Of a DNA stretch of 64,000 bases, positions 9,358 to 18,233 are shown one piece after another; positions within the stretch are counted from its first letter, which is position 1, and every line of letters begins with the position of its first letter. The notes under the pieces are model-generated. The model worked only from the letters and a program-made list of their open reading frames with translations, had not been told where the DNA came from and searched no databases. This DNA is from Pseudomonas sp. R84 (GTDB lineage Bacteria > Pseudomonadota > Gammaproteobacteria > Pseudomonadales > Pseudomonadaceae), in contig NZ_CP019426.1 in the NCBI RefSeq assembly GCF_009834515.1, positions 1,477,501 to 1,541,500 on the forward strand, read 5' to 3'. A program made the translations under genes and the position numbers.

Positions 9358-9401
9358 GGTCTTTACTCCTGTGTAACCGGTATGGGCCGGTGACACAGGA
9401 G
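9358..9401 (+). promoter_or_regulatory. Leader hairpin covering the ribosome site of ompA-like gene 2
   Basis: After the same GGTCTTTACTCC block (9358-9369), CTCCTGTGT (9366-9374) pairs with ACACAGGAG (9393-9401) and ACCGG (9376-9380) with CCGGT (9387-9391), across one A/G mismatch, leaving a 6-base loop. The Shine-Dalgarno AGGAG (9397-9401) is fully inside the 3' arm and eight bases from ATG 9410. Opening this 14-bp stem would be needed for translation. Confidence 0.65.
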
Positions 9402-9409
9402 CTTTCACA

Positions 9410-10132
9410 ATGACTGTTTTCTCAAGGTCCGTCTTGCCGGTGCTGCTGCTAGGCAGTTTGCTCACCGGTTGCGCCACCCACAGCGATGGCACTGCACCCC
9501 TCAATCAACGAACATGGCCGATCTGCAGCGTTATCGGCGGACTGGTCGGTGGCGGCCTCGGCGCTATCGAAAGCGCTGGCTGGGCCGGTGGCGGCGCAGC
9601 GCTGGGGATTCTTACCGGCGGACTGATCTGTTATGCCCAGGACGGCGATGAAGACGACGACGGCGTGTTCGACCGCCGCGACCGTTGCCCGGACACCCCG
9701 GAAAATACCCCGGTCGATCACCGTGGTTGCCCGCTGCCGCAGTACCCGGTCACAGAAAAAGTGCCGGAGCCCGCACCGCAAACTGAAGTCATCACCCTCA
9801 GCGATGCCGGCAACGTGTTGTTCGATTTCGACAAGTCCGATCTGACCCCGGCGGCGAAAGCCCAGCTCGATACGCTGATGGACAAGCTGCGCAATGCCGA
9901 CGTGGTCAGCATCAAGGTCATCGGTCACACCGACAGCAAAGGGTCGGACGCCTACAACCAGGCATTGTCGGAACGGCGTGCGAGCAGTGTCGCCGCTTAT
10001 CTGCTGAGCCAGGGCCTGGCGCCGAACAAACTCACCAGTGAAGGACGTGGCGAGAGCGAGCCGGTTGCCGATAACGCCACCGATGAAGGCCGCGCGCAGA
10101 ACCGTCGTGTGGAATTGCATATAAATCGTTAG
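9410..10132 (+). CDS. OmpA-like lipoprotein with thrombospondin type-3 motif (copy 2)
   Basis: This 240-residue paralogue of the upstream gene has the same order of parts: lipobox LLTGC (C21), Gly-rich hydrophobic segment (VIGGLVGGGLGAIESAGWAG), an acidic TSP3-type motif (DGDEDDDGVFDRRDRCPDTP), then an OmpA domain (~125-240) with VIGHTDSKGS and EGRAQNRRVELH. The pair clearly arose by tandem duplication but has diverged well beyond the signatures, so both copies are probably kept for use. The product should be an outer-membrane lipoprotein bound to peptidoglycan. Confidence 0.9.
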   Translation: MTVFSRSVLPVLLLGSLLTGCATHSDGTAPLNQRTWPICSVIGGLVGGGLGAIESAGWAGGGAALGILTGGLICYAQDGDEDDDGVFDRRDRCPDTPENTPVDHRGCPLPQYPVTEKVPEPAPQTEVITLSDAGNVLFDFDKSDLTPAAKAQLDTLMDKLRNADVVSIKVIGHTDSKGSDAYNQALSERRASSVAAYLLSQGLAPNKLTSEGRGESEPVADNATDEGRAQNRRVELHINR

Positions 10133-10159
10133 GACGCGTCTGTAGGGCGCAGGCTAGAG

Positions 10160-10191
10160 CTGCCGGGCGATAATCATCGTCGTCCCGGCAG
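10160..10191 (+). terminator. Stem-loop after ompA-like gene 2
   Basis: The sequence CTGCCGGG...CCCGGCAG forms a perfect 8-bp stem with a 16-base loop 27 bases after the stop. A T run comes only ~20 bases later (gttttttt, near 10210), so termination strength is uncertain. Confidence 0.45.
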
Positions 10192-10295
10192 CCATTTGGC
10201 AGGCGATCGGGTTTTTTTCATTTATCCCTCTGGCTTATCCCCCGCAGAAGCCGTTACTGTGCGCCCAAAGAATAATTCGCAACACGGGGGAGCGT

Positions 10296-10577
10296 ATGAA
10301 AGTGTTCTGGGGGCTGGGGCGGTTGTTGACCCTGCTGTTCTGCTGCGTGGTGCTGGCCAACCAACTGGTGCCTTTCGTACATCCGCTGCATCTGCTGGTC
10401 AATCTGGCCGGCGGTCTGTTGTTGCTGATCCATGTGTTCGAAGTGCTGCTGTGCAATCGCAGCCTCAAGGGGCGTGAGCACCCTTGGCGTGACCGTGGTC
10501 GCATCCTGTTGTTTGGCGTTTTCCACCTGCAAACCATCCCGGCCCCGGCCGCTCCGGAGGCTTCTTCCCATGCGTAA
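10296..10577 (+). CDS. DUF1145 membrane protein
   Basis: The 93-residue protein has two or three hydrophobic segments (LLTLLFCCVVLANQLV; LHLLVNLAGGLLLLIHVFEVLL), followed by a charged CNRSLKGREHPW loop and a third hydrophobic stretch, as in the DUF1145 family of small inner-membrane proteins of unknown function. Its last codons overlap the start of the next gene by 8 bp, so the two genes are co-expressed. Confidence 0.85.
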   Translation: MKVFWGLGRLLTLLFCCVVLANQLVPFVHPLHLLVNLAGGLLLLIHVFEVLLCNRSLKGREHPWRDRGRILLFGVFHLQTIPAPAAPEASSHA

Positions 10578-11328
10578 ACTCTGCTTGCTCGCTGCATTTA
10601 TCAGTCCGTTGGCCTGTGCCCAGGTGGTCAGTGTCGAAACCAATTCGCTGATGCGCTTGCCCAATACCACCAGCACCTTGCAGCTCGAACGTCTCGACGT
10701 CGCCGATTACGGCACCTTGCTGATTCCGGCCAACGTGACCGAATTGACCGTGGGCGAATTGCGTCTTGGCCATGAAGCTCGCATTGCGATCGTTCCGGCT
10801 GAACAGGCGCTGGAATTGAAAGTGGCCCGCGCCGAACTCAGTGAAGGCAGCCAGATCACCGCGCGCGGGGCGCCGGGGACTTATGAAAAAGCCGCCCGTG
10901 CGGGGCGCAATCTGAATCTGCAATTCAAGGCGTTGAACGCGCCGCAACTGTTGGTCGATGCCCGTGGCGGCACCGGCGCACCGGGTTTTGTTGGCCTGGA
11001 TGGCGGCAACGGTGAAGACCCGGGCTGTACTTATGGCTCGGCCGGGCACGGTTTTGATGGCAGTAACGGCAGCGACGGCCAACCGGGCGCACCGGGTGCG
11101 CTGGTGCGTCTTGAAGTGCCGCGCGAGTTTCCGGCCGAACTGATCAAGGTCAATGTGGCGGGCGGCAACGGTGGCCCGGCGGGTGTTGGTGGCAAGGCCG
11201 GGAAGGGCGGCCAGTCCAAGGGCTGCCTGGTGTATCGCGCCGATGGCGGCAAGAATGGTAAGGCCGGGGCGGATGGCCAGCCCGGGCCGGTGGGGGCGGC
11301 GGGTGCTGTGACTGTGCAGCGCCTGTAA
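10570..11328 (+). CDS. Exported protein with collagen-like Gly-rich C-terminal region
   Basis: The 252-residue product has a signal peptide (LCLLAAFISPLACAQ), a beta-rich middle (~20-130) with regular hydrophobic spacing as in beta-helix proteins, and from ~130 many Gly-x-x triplets (GGTGAPGFVGLDGGNG; GSDGQPGAPGAL; GGKAGKGGQ; GADGQPGPVGAAG). The triplet runs resemble collagen-like repeats but are interrupted by VRLEVPREFPAELIKVNVAG, so a true triple helix is not certain. ATG 10570 is backed by GGAGG nine bases upstream and overlaps the DUF1145 stop. Two Cys flank the Gly region. The role is unknown; a cell-surface or secreted protein is likely. Confidence 0.75.
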   Translation: MRKLCLLAAFISPLACAQVVSVETNSLMRLPNTTSTLQLERLDVADYGTLLIPANVTELTVGELRLGHEARIAIVPAEQALELKVARAELSEGSQITARGAPGTYEKAARAGRNLNLQFKALNAPQLLVDARGGTGAPGFVGLDGGNGEDPGCTYGSAGHGFDGSNGSDGQPGAPGALVRLEVPREFPAELIKVNVAGGNGGPAGVGGKAGKGGQSKGCLVYRADGGKNGKAGADGQPGPVGAAGAVTVQRL

Positions 11329-11335
11329 AGGCAGA

Positions 11336-11477
11336 CCCCCTACCTAACCCTCTCCCTGAGGGAGAGGGGGCCGACCGTGTCGATTATGGATTCAAAGCTA
11401 ATCCTTCAGGTCGGCGTAACTCTTCAATATCCCCCATTCAGTCCCCTCTCCCTCCGGGAGAGGGCTAGGGTGAGGGG
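11336..11477. repeat. Intergenic palindromic repeat, CTCTCCC/GGGAGAGGG family (copy 2)
   Basis: A shorter copy of the element at 2136-2342: tacctaaccctctccctgag at the start, the same middle (gattatggattc, ccttcaggtcggcgtaactc) and cccctctccctccgggagag at the end. It fills the gap between the convergent Gly-rich gene and the CopD-like gene. Confidence 0.75.
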
Positions 11478-11498
11478 CTTTTGATCTTTACCCCATCT

Positions 11499-11963
11499 TC
11501 AGATCATCGGCCTCGCCGCCGCAACCGCCACCAGCAGCAACCCGACAATCAGATTAAGCCCCACCACCCGGCGAATCCGCCCCAGCACCGCCGCACCCGC
11601 CGGCCAGTCCTTCGCGTCCACCGCTTTACGCAGCTCCGGCAGCATCAGCCCCTGAATCCGGATAAACAACGCCGTCATCACCACATACAAGCCCATCATC
11701 ACCTGCACATACTTCGGCGCGGTCTCAAAGCCGACCTGCTGCAGATGCAACATGCTCACGCCGCTGATCGGCAACAGGATCACCGCGACCCAGACCCAGC
11801 GAAAAAAACCTTGAAACACTTCCACCCACAAAGTCAGTCGGGCAGGGCCGTCGAGGGCCTTCACAGCCGCCGGGCGCAGGACCATCCAGGCGAAAAACAT
11901 GCCGCCGACCCAGACCAGGGCGGACAGGACATGCAGGGGATAAACGAGGCTAAAAGGTGTCAT
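11499..11963 (-). CDS. CopD-like integral membrane protein
   Basis: The 154-residue protein has four hydrophobic helices and conserved residues of the CopD domain: LHVLSALVWVGGMFFAWMVLRP in helix 1 (His and Trp), GVSMLH in helix 2 and RIRRVVGLNLIVGLLLV in the last helix. Full CopD proteins of copper-resistance operons are longer; this short form is common in Pseudomonas and is not linked here to other copper genes. It is divergent from dinG. A heme or copper role would be inference only. Confidence 0.82.
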   Translation of the reverse strand: MTPFSLVYPLHVLSALVWVGGMFFAWMVLRPAAVKALDGPARLTLWVEVFQGFFRWVWVAVILLPISGVSMLHLQQVGFETAPKYVQVMMGLYVVMTALFIRIQGLMLPELRKAVDAKDWPAGAAVLGRIRRVVGLNLIVGLLLVAVAAARPMI

Positions 11964-12062
11964 TGGGGCACTCCGTTCTGCGCGGGATTAATTAGCGGGG
12001 TATGATAGCCGCCATCCGAAACCACTGAAAATTTATCCAGCGTTTTTTGCGCCCGACAATCC

Positions 12063-14207
12063 ATGATCAGCACTGAACTCAAAACCACGATCCAGGGCGC
12101 CTATTCGCGTTTTCTAGAGGCCAAGAGCCTCAAGCCGCGTTATGGCCAGCGCCTGATGATCGCTGAAATCGCGAAAGTCCTCGGGGATATCGACACCGAC
12201 GACGAAGGCCGGCGCAGTGGCGACCCCGCGATTGTCGCGGTGGAAGCCGGCACCGGTACCGGCAAGACCGTGGCCTACAGCATGGCGGCGATCCCCACGG
12301 CCAAAGCCGCCGGCAAACGTTTGGTCATCGCCACCGCGACCGTCGCCCTGCAAGAGCAGATCGTCTACAAGGATTTGCCCGACCTGATGCGCAACAGTGG
12401 GCTGAACTTCAGCTTTGCCCTGGCCAAGGGCCGTGGCCGCTACATGTGCCTGTCCAAGCTCGACATGTTGCTGCAGGAAGGCCACGCGCAGACCGCCACC
12501 GCCCAGCTGTTCGAAGAAGAAGGCTTCAAGATCGAGGTCGATGAGGCCAGTCAGAAGCTGTTCACCAGCATGATCGAGAAGCTTGCCGGCAATAAATGGG
12601 ACGGCGACCGCGACAGTTGGCCGAATGCGCTGGAAGACGCCGACTGGGCGCGCCTGACCACCGATCACAGCCAGTGCACCAATCGTCATTGCCCGAACTT
12701 CGGCCAGTGCGCCTTCTACAAGGCCCGCGAAGGCATGGGCAAGGTTGACGTGATCGTCACCAACCACGACATGGTCCTGGCTGACTTGGCCTTGGGCGGC
12801 GGCGCTGTGCTGCCGGACCCGCGTGACACTATTTACGTGTTCGACGAAGGTCACCACCTGCCGGACAAGGCGATCGGCCACTTTGCCCACTACACGCGCT
12901 TGCGCTCCACCGCCGACTGGCTGGAAACCACGGCGAAAAACCTGACCAAGCTGCTGGCCCAGCATCCGCTGCCGGGCGACCTTGGCAAGTTGATCGAGCA
13001 AGTGCCGGAGCTGGCGCGCGAGATCAAGGCACAGCAACAGTTCATGTTCAGCGCCTGCGAGCAGGTCGCCGACTTCAAACCCGGCGAAGACGTCGAGGGC
13101 CGTGAACGTCCGCGGCATCGTTTTGTCGCCGGGGTGATTCCCGAGCACATGCGCGAAATGGGCATCGAGCTGAAGAAGGGCTTTTCGCGCCTCAACGATC
13201 TGTTCACCCGTCTGACCGACCTGCTCAAGGAAGGTATGGACGGTGAGGTCAACATCGGCATCGCCAGCAATCAGGCCGAAGAGTGGTATCCGCTGTTTGG
13301 CAGCCTGTTGTCCCGCGCTTCGGGCAACTGGGAACTGTGGACGGCATTCACCGCCGAAGACCCGGAAGACAGCCCGCCGATGGCGCGCTGGCTGACCCTC
13401 GCCGAAAGCGGTTCGCTGTTCGACATTGAGGTCAATGCCAGCCCGATTCTGGCGGCGGAAACCTTGCGTCGTAGTCTGTGGAACGTCGCGTATGGTTGCC
13501 TCGTAACGTCGGCGACGCTGACCGCGCTGGGCACCTTTGACCGTTTCCGCATGCGCGCCGGTCTGCCGAAAAAAGCCGTCACCGCTGTGGTGCCGAGCCC
13601 GTTCCATCACGCCGATGCCGGCGTGCTGCGCGTGCCGGATCTGAAAGCCGACCCGCGCGATGCCGCCGCACACACGGCGGCGATCATCCGTGAGTTGCCG
13701 GACCTGGTCGAAGGCTCGCGCGGTACGCTGGTGCTGTTCTCCTCGCGCAAACAGATGCAGGACGTGTTCGACGGTCTTGACCGCGACTGGCGCAAGCAGG
13801 TGTTCATTCAAGGCAACCTGTCGAAACAGGAAACCCTGAACAAGCACAAGGCGCGGGTCGACGGCGGTGATTCCAGTGTGCTGTTCGGTCTCGCCAGTTT
13901 CGCCGAAGGCGTCGACTTGCCGGGTGCCTACTGCGAACACGTGGTGATCGCCAAGATCCCGTTCTCGGTGCCCGACGATCCGGTCGAAGCGGCACTGTCG
14001 GAATGGATCGAAGCCCGTGGTGGCAATCCGTTCATGGAAATCTCCGTGCCCGATGCTTCGCTGAAGCTGGTTCAGGCCTGCGGGCGTCTGCTGCGTACCG
14101 AAGAAGATCGCGGCACCATCACTTTGCTGGATCGGCGCCTGGTCACCCAGCGCTACGGCAAGGCGATCCTCAATGCGTTGCCTCCTTTCCGTCGTGAAAT
14201 ATCCTGA
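12063..14207 (+). CDS. dinG: ATP-dependent DNA helicase DinG
   Basis: This 714-residue XPD-like superfamily 2 helicase has Walker A EAGTGTGKT (61-69), a DEGHH box (261-265) in place of DEAH as in E. coli DinG, and four cysteines at 129, 205, 210 and 216 that are spaced to hold the 4Fe-4S cluster. Motif VI is LVQACGRLLRTEEDRGTI near the C-terminus. DinG unwinds DNA 5' to 3', including D-loops, R-loops and G-quadruplexes, and helps forks pass transcription complexes. I see no LexA-type box upstream. The next P. aeruginosa neighbours (agarase-like, esterase, OmpA, pdxH) are in the same order here. Confidence 0.95.
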   Translation: MISTELKTTIQGAYSRFLEAKSLKPRYGQRLMIAEIAKVLGDIDTDDEGRRSGDPAIVAVEAGTGTGKTVAYSMAAIPTAKAAGKRLVIATATVALQEQIVYKDLPDLMRNSGLNFSFALAKGRGRYMCLSKLDMLLQEGHAQTATAQLFEEEGFKIEVDEASQKLFTSMIEKLAGNKWDGDRDSWPNALEDADWARLTTDHSQCTNRHCPNFGQCAFYKAREGMGKVDVIVTNHDMVLADLALGGGAVLPDPRDTIYVFDEGHHLPDKAIGHFAHYTRLRSTADWLETTAKNLTKLLAQHPLPGDLGKLIEQVPELAREIKAQQQFMFSACEQVADFKPGEDVEGRERPRHRFVAGVIPEHMREMGIELKKGFSRLNDLFTRLTDLLKEGMDGEVNIGIASNQAEEWYPLFGSLLSRASGNWELWTAFTAEDPEDSPPMARWLTLAESGSLFDIEVNASPILAAETLRRSLWNVAYGCLVTSATLTALGTFDRFRMRAGLPKKAVTAVVPSPFHHADAGVLRVPDLKADPRDAAAHTAAIIRELPDLVEGSRGTLVLFSSRKQMQDVFDGLDRDWRKQVFIQGNLSKQETLNKHKARVDGGDSSVLFGLASFAEGVDLPGAYCEHVVIAKIPFSVPDDPVEAALSEWIEARGGNPFMEISVPDASLKLVQACGRLLRTEEDRGTITLLDRRLVTQRYGKAILNALPPFRREIS

Positions 14208-14302
14208 GACAACGGTGGGCAGTTTTGCCCACCGTGTTGTCTATCTCTCTGCCATCGCTTTTCCATTGGCCATTGTTGGTCGTTAGGGAGAACTCCGTTC
14301 TT

Positions 14303-16783
14303 ATGATCCGCCGTTCGTTGCCTGCCGTATTTGCCTTGATCTTCGCCACGCCGCTGTTCGCGGCGCCTGCGGGTCAGCAGACCCTGTTCAACTTTGTCCG
14401 TCCTGCCGACGTGGTGAAAATCGCCACCGAAAACGCTGATCTGCCGCAAGCCAACGCGGAGCAAACGGCTGAGGGCGAAGTGCTGCGGCGGGTGACATTC
14501 AACCCGGTGGCCCGTCCGACCTTGCGTCTGACGCCGCAGACCGGCGCGTGGGACTGGTCGCAGTCCGGGATGATGACCCTGCGGTTGCAGAGCGCAATGG
14601 ACTGGGCTGTGACGGTCTACGTGCAAATCCAGAGCAACGACGGTCGCACACTGGTCAGCCGCGTCGATCTGCCGGCAGGTCCTGCGCAAACCCTGTTGGT
14701 GCCGCTGGTCGCATCGTCACCGTTGAGTCTTGGCATGAAAGCCGGGCCACCCATGCCAATGACGGTCGATGGTCAGCGGATCCTGCTGGCCAGCAGCAGC
14801 GGTGAGATTGATCGCAGCCAAGTGGTTTCGGTTAGCTTGTCTTTGGATCAGCCGAAAGTCGCGCAGAGCTTGCTGCTCGAACGCTTCGGTGTGCAGGATG
14901 GCGAGTCGGTCACCCAGGCGGTGTACGGCAATCTGGTCGATGCGTACGGGCAGTCGACCCGCAGCAAGTGGCCGGAAAAGATCAGCAACGACGAGCAACT
15001 GAAATCCGCCGCCGCCAAGGAACAGCAACAACTGAAAACCTGGTTGGCCGAGCGTGAAAAGTCCTCGCTGGACAAGTTTGGCGGCTGGAACAAAGGCCCG
15101 GTGTTCAAGGCCAGCGGTTTCTTCCGAACTGAAAAGCGTGATGGCCGCTGGTATCTGGTCACACCTGAAGGGCACCCGTTTTACTCGTTGGGTGTGAACA
15201 CCGTCAGCCCGCAGGTCAACCAGACTTACGTGGCCGGTCGTGAGTACATGTTCGAATCCTTGCCCAAAGCGGATGAGCCCTTGGCCAGTCACTTTGGCGA
15301 AGGTGACAACCGTGGCGGAAATGGTGTCGATCAGGGCCGGGGTTATGGCAACGGGCGCTGGTACGACTTCTACGGCGCCAACCTGCAGCGCGTCTACGGT
15401 GAACCGTGCAAAGCCGACAGTGATAACAAATCAGGGGTAGCAGAAGCAGCCAAGTCTGCCGCTGCCGAAACGGCAGCCGTGAAAGCGGCAGAGCCTGTGT
15501 CTGTACCTGCGGAGCCGAAGTCCGGTGTCGCTGAAGCAGCCAAGACTGAAACCGTACAAGCAACGACAGAAAAGGCTGCCGAGCCGTGCAAGGCCACTGT
15601 CGATGAGCAACAGTGGGCCAGCCACACGCTTGATCGTCTGCAAGCCTGGGGCTTCAACACGGTCGGCAACTGGAGTGCCGATTCGCTAAGTGATGCCGAG
15701 CGTGTGCCTTACACCTTGCCGCTGTCGATCGTCGGCGACTACACCAGCATCAGCACCGGCAGCGACTGGTGGGGTGGTATGCCGGATCCGTTTGATCCGC
15801 GTTTCGCCATGGCCACCGAGCGCGCTGTCGCCATCGCCGCCCGCGATCACCGCGACGATCCGTGGCTGATCGGCTATTACGCCGACAACGAACTGGCATG
15901 GGCCGGCCCCGGTGATGATCCGAAATCCCGCTATGCGCTGGCCTATGGCACGTTGAAAATGACCACCGACGTACCGGCCAAGCGTGCGTTCCTCAAGCAG
16001 TTGCGCGACAAGTATCGCAATCAGGCGGGGCTGTCGAAGGCCTGGGGCATCGATCTGCCGGCGTGGGAGTTGATGGAGGATCCGGGTTTCGTGCCACCGC
16101 TGCCGAATCCCGAGCATCCGGAAATCGAGGCGGACTTCAAATATTTCCAGAAGGTTTTCGCCGACACTTACTTCAAAACCATTTCCGACTCGCTGAAATG
16201 GCACGCACCCAACCAGTTGCTGCTTGGCGGCCGTTTTGCCATCAGTACCCCGGAAGCCGTGGCCTCTTGCGCGCAGTATTGCGATGTACTGAGCTTCAAC
16301 ATGTACACGCTGAAACCGCAGGACGGCTATGACTTTACCGCGCTGGGCGCTTTGGACAAACCGGTACTGATCACCGAATTCAACTTCGGCTCAGCGGATC
16401 GTGGCCCGTTCTGGGGCGGCGTCACGCCAGTGGCCAGGGAAGAAGATCGCGGCCCGGCGTATGCCAATTTCCTTAAACAGGCCTTGAACGAACCATCGAT
16501 TGTCGGCGTGCATTGGTTCCAGTATCTGGATCAACCGGTGACCGGGCGTCTGCTTGATGGCGAGAATGGTCACTTTGGCCTGGTGGGCGTGACGGATCTG
16601 CCGTATCAGGGCTTTGTCGAAACCGTGCGCAAGAGCAATTTGCAGGCAATTGATCAGCTTGGCAAAGAGGCAGAGAAAGCGGCCGCCGCGGCGGGGCATG
16701 AGGCTGAAGGCGGGCGCAAAGGCGAGGCCGGTAAAGGGCCGGGGGCTGGACATGCCGGTGGTCATTCCGGCAATGGTCACTGA
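14303..16783 (+). CDS. GH50-like beta-agarase/galactosidase-family exported protein
   Basis: The 826-residue protein has a signal peptide (LPAVFALIFATPLFAAPA), a beta-sandwich N-terminal part, then a TIM-barrel starting at KRDGRWYLVTPEGHPFYSLGVN, a block shared with GH50/GH42-related agarases. Likely catalytic acids are E530 in YYADNELAW and E692 in PVLITEFNFGS. Residues ~369-433 are an Ala/Lys/Glu-rich insertion with two copies of SGVAEAAK, flanked by repeats of EPCKA. The C-terminus is a disordered Gly/His-rich tail. ATG 14303 is chosen because a GGGAG lies upstream and the signal peptide begins there. Substrate unknown; agar is unlikely in this lineage, so another galactan or exopolysaccharide is a guess. 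Confidence 0.75.
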   Translation: MIRRSLPAVFALIFATPLFAAPAGQQTLFNFVRPADVVKIATENADLPQANAEQTAEGEVLRRVTFNPVARPTLRLTPQTGAWDWSQSGMMTLRLQSAMDWAVTVYVQIQSNDGRTLVSRVDLPAGPAQTLLVPLVASSPLSLGMKAGPPMPMTVDGQRILLASSSGEIDRSQVVSVSLSLDQPKVAQSLLLERFGVQDGESVTQAVYGNLVDAYGQSTRSKWPEKISNDEQLKSAAAKEQQQLKTWLAEREKSSLDKFGGWNKGPVFKASGFFRTEKRDGRWYLVTPEGHPFYSLGVNTVSPQVNQTYVAGREYMFESLPKADEPLASHFGEGDNRGGNGVDQGRGYGNGRWYDFYGANLQRVYGEPCKADSDNKSGVAEAAKSAAAETAAVKAAEPVSVPAEPKSGVAEAAKTETVQATTEKAAEPCKATVDEQQWASHTLDRLQAWGFNTVGNWSADSLSDAERVPYTLPLSIVGDYTSISTGSDWWGGMPDPFDPRFAMATERAVAIAARDHRDDPWLIGYYADNELAWAGPGDDPKSRYALAYGTLKMTTDVPAKRAFLKQLRDKYRNQAGLSKAWGIDLPAWELMEDPGFVPPLPNPEHPEIEADFKYFQKVFADTYFKTISDSLKWHAPNQLLLGGRFAISTPEAVASCAQYCDVLSFNMYTLKPQDGYDFTALGALDKPVLITEFNFGSADRGPFWGGVTPVAREEDRGPAYANFLKQALNEPSIVGVHWFQYLDQPVTGRLLDGENGHFGLVGVTDLPYQGFVETVRKSNLQAIDQLGKEAEKAAAAAGHEAEGGRKGEAGKGPGAGHAGGHSGNGH

Positions 16784-16796
16784 CCTTTGATGCTCT

Positions 16797-16873
16797 AAAA
16801 AGATCGCAGCCTGCGGCAGCTCCTGCATGGGAACGCGTTTCTCTGTAGGAGCTGCCGCAGGCTGCGATCTTTT
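16797..16873. repeat. REP pair, family A
   Basis: Inverted aaaaagatcgcagcctgcgg and ctgccgcaggctgcgatct units lie directly after the stop of the GH50-like gene. One arm carries tcctgcat in place of tcctacat. Confidence 0.85.
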
Positions 16874-16974
16874 GACTTGGCTTTTAACCGTCCGGCCCGC
16901 AGCTGTTCCCAAATCCCTCTAGGGCTGGAACAATGCGGGCCACTTTGTAGAGCGTTTTCGCGGGGGAGTTGCGG

Positions 16975-18120
16975 GTGCAGATTCAGGGACATTACGAGCT
17001 TCAATTCGAAGCGGTGCGCGAAGCCTTTGCCGCACTGTTCGACGATCCCCAGGAACGCGGCGCAGCCCTGTGCATCAAGGTCGGTGGAGAAACCGTCCTT
17101 GATCTCTGGTCCGGCACTGCCGACAAGGACGGCGCTGAAGCCTGGCACAGCGACACCATCGCCAACCTGTTCTCTTGCACCAAAACCTTCACCGCCGTCA
17201 CCGCGCTGCAACTGGTCGGTGAAGGCAAGCTGCAACTGGACGCCCCGGTCGCCCGCTACTGGCCGGAATTCGCCGCCGCCGGCAAAGAATCCATCACCCT
17301 GCGCCAATTGCTCTGCCACCAGGCCGGTCTGCCGGCACTGCGTGAATTGCTTGCGCCGGAAGCGTTGTATGACTGGCAAACCATGGTCGATGCCCTCGCC
17401 GCCGAAGCTCCGTGGTGGACGCCGGGCACTGGCCACGGTTATGCCGCGATCACTTACGGTTGGCTGATCGGTGAGTTACTGCGCCGCGCTGACGGTCGTG
17501 GGCCGGGCGAATCCATCGTCGCTCGGGTGGCCAAGCCTCTAGGGCTGGATTTCCACGTCGGTCTGGCTGACGAAGAATTCCATCGCGTGGCACACATCGC
17601 TCGCGGCAAGGGCAATGCCGGTGACGCCGCCGCGCAACGCCTGCTGCAGGTGACCATGCGCGAGCCAACGGCCATGACCACCCGCGCTTTTACCAACCCA
17701 CCTTCAGTGCTCACCAGCACCAATAAACCGGAATGGCGGCGCATGCAGCAACCGGCGGCCAATGGCCACGGCAATGCACGCAGTCTGGCCGGTTTCTACG
17801 CGGGCCTGCTCGACGGCAGTCTGCTTGAAAGCGACATGCTTGAAGAGCTGACCCGCGAACACAGCCTCGGCGAAGACAAGACTTTGCTGACCCGGACTCG
17901 TTTTGGCCTCGGCTGCATGCTTGATCAGCCGGACGTGCCTAATGCCACTTATGGCCTCGGCCCCAAGGCGTTTGGCCATCCGGGCGCGGGCGGCTCCATC
18001 GGTTTCGCTGATCCTGAGCATGATGTCGCCTTCGGTTTTGTGACAAATACCCTTGGGCCGTATGTCTTGATGGATCCGCGCGCGCAGAAGCTCGCGCGGG
18101 TGCTTGCCACTTGTCTGTAA
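16975..18120 (+). CDS. Serine hydrolase, class C beta-lactamase/EstB family
   Basis: The 381-residue protein has the SxxK nucleophile motif SCTK (S67, K70), a Tyr (Y156 in GHGYAAITYGW) that can serve as the general base, and a C-terminal GHPGAGG in the place of the third (KTG-like) motif, as in EstB-type esterases. No signal peptide is visible, so it is probably cytoplasmic and an esterase, not a beta-lactamase. GTG 16975 is selected because GGGGGAG ends six bases upstream; TTG at 16969 would touch that site. It follows the GH50-like gene, as in P. aeruginosa. Confidence 0.87.
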   Translation: MQIQGHYELQFEAVREAFAALFDDPQERGAALCIKVGGETVLDLWSGTADKDGAEAWHSDTIANLFSCTKTFTAVTALQLVGEGKLQLDAPVARYWPEFAAAGKESITLRQLLCHQAGLPALRELLAPEALYDWQTMVDALAAEAPWWTPGTGHGYAAITYGWLIGELLRRADGRGPGESIVARVAKPLGLDFHVGLADEEFHRVAHIARGKGNAGDAAAQRLLQVTMREPTAMTTRAFTNPPSVLTSTNKPEWRRMQQPAANGHGNARSLAGFYAGLLDGSLLESDMLEELTREHSLGEDKTLLTRTRFGLGCMLDQPDVPNATYGLGPKAFGHPGAGGSIGFADPEHDVAFGFVTNTLGPYVLMDPRAQKLARVLATCL

Positions 18121-18233
18121 AGTTTCATCCGAGGTCCCAGGGTCGGAACCTCAAGCGGTTTTTCGTTTCAAAACGGCTGTTTATCCGGGCGAAAGTGCTC
18201 TGATTTTTCATTACTTCATTTTGTGGATTTTCA

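Noticed and set aside
12114..13940. 608-codon open frame on the minus strand opposite dinG
   Set aside because: It is an antisense shadow of the GC-rich dinG gene: the composition is His/Val/Gln-rich and no domain is recognisable.
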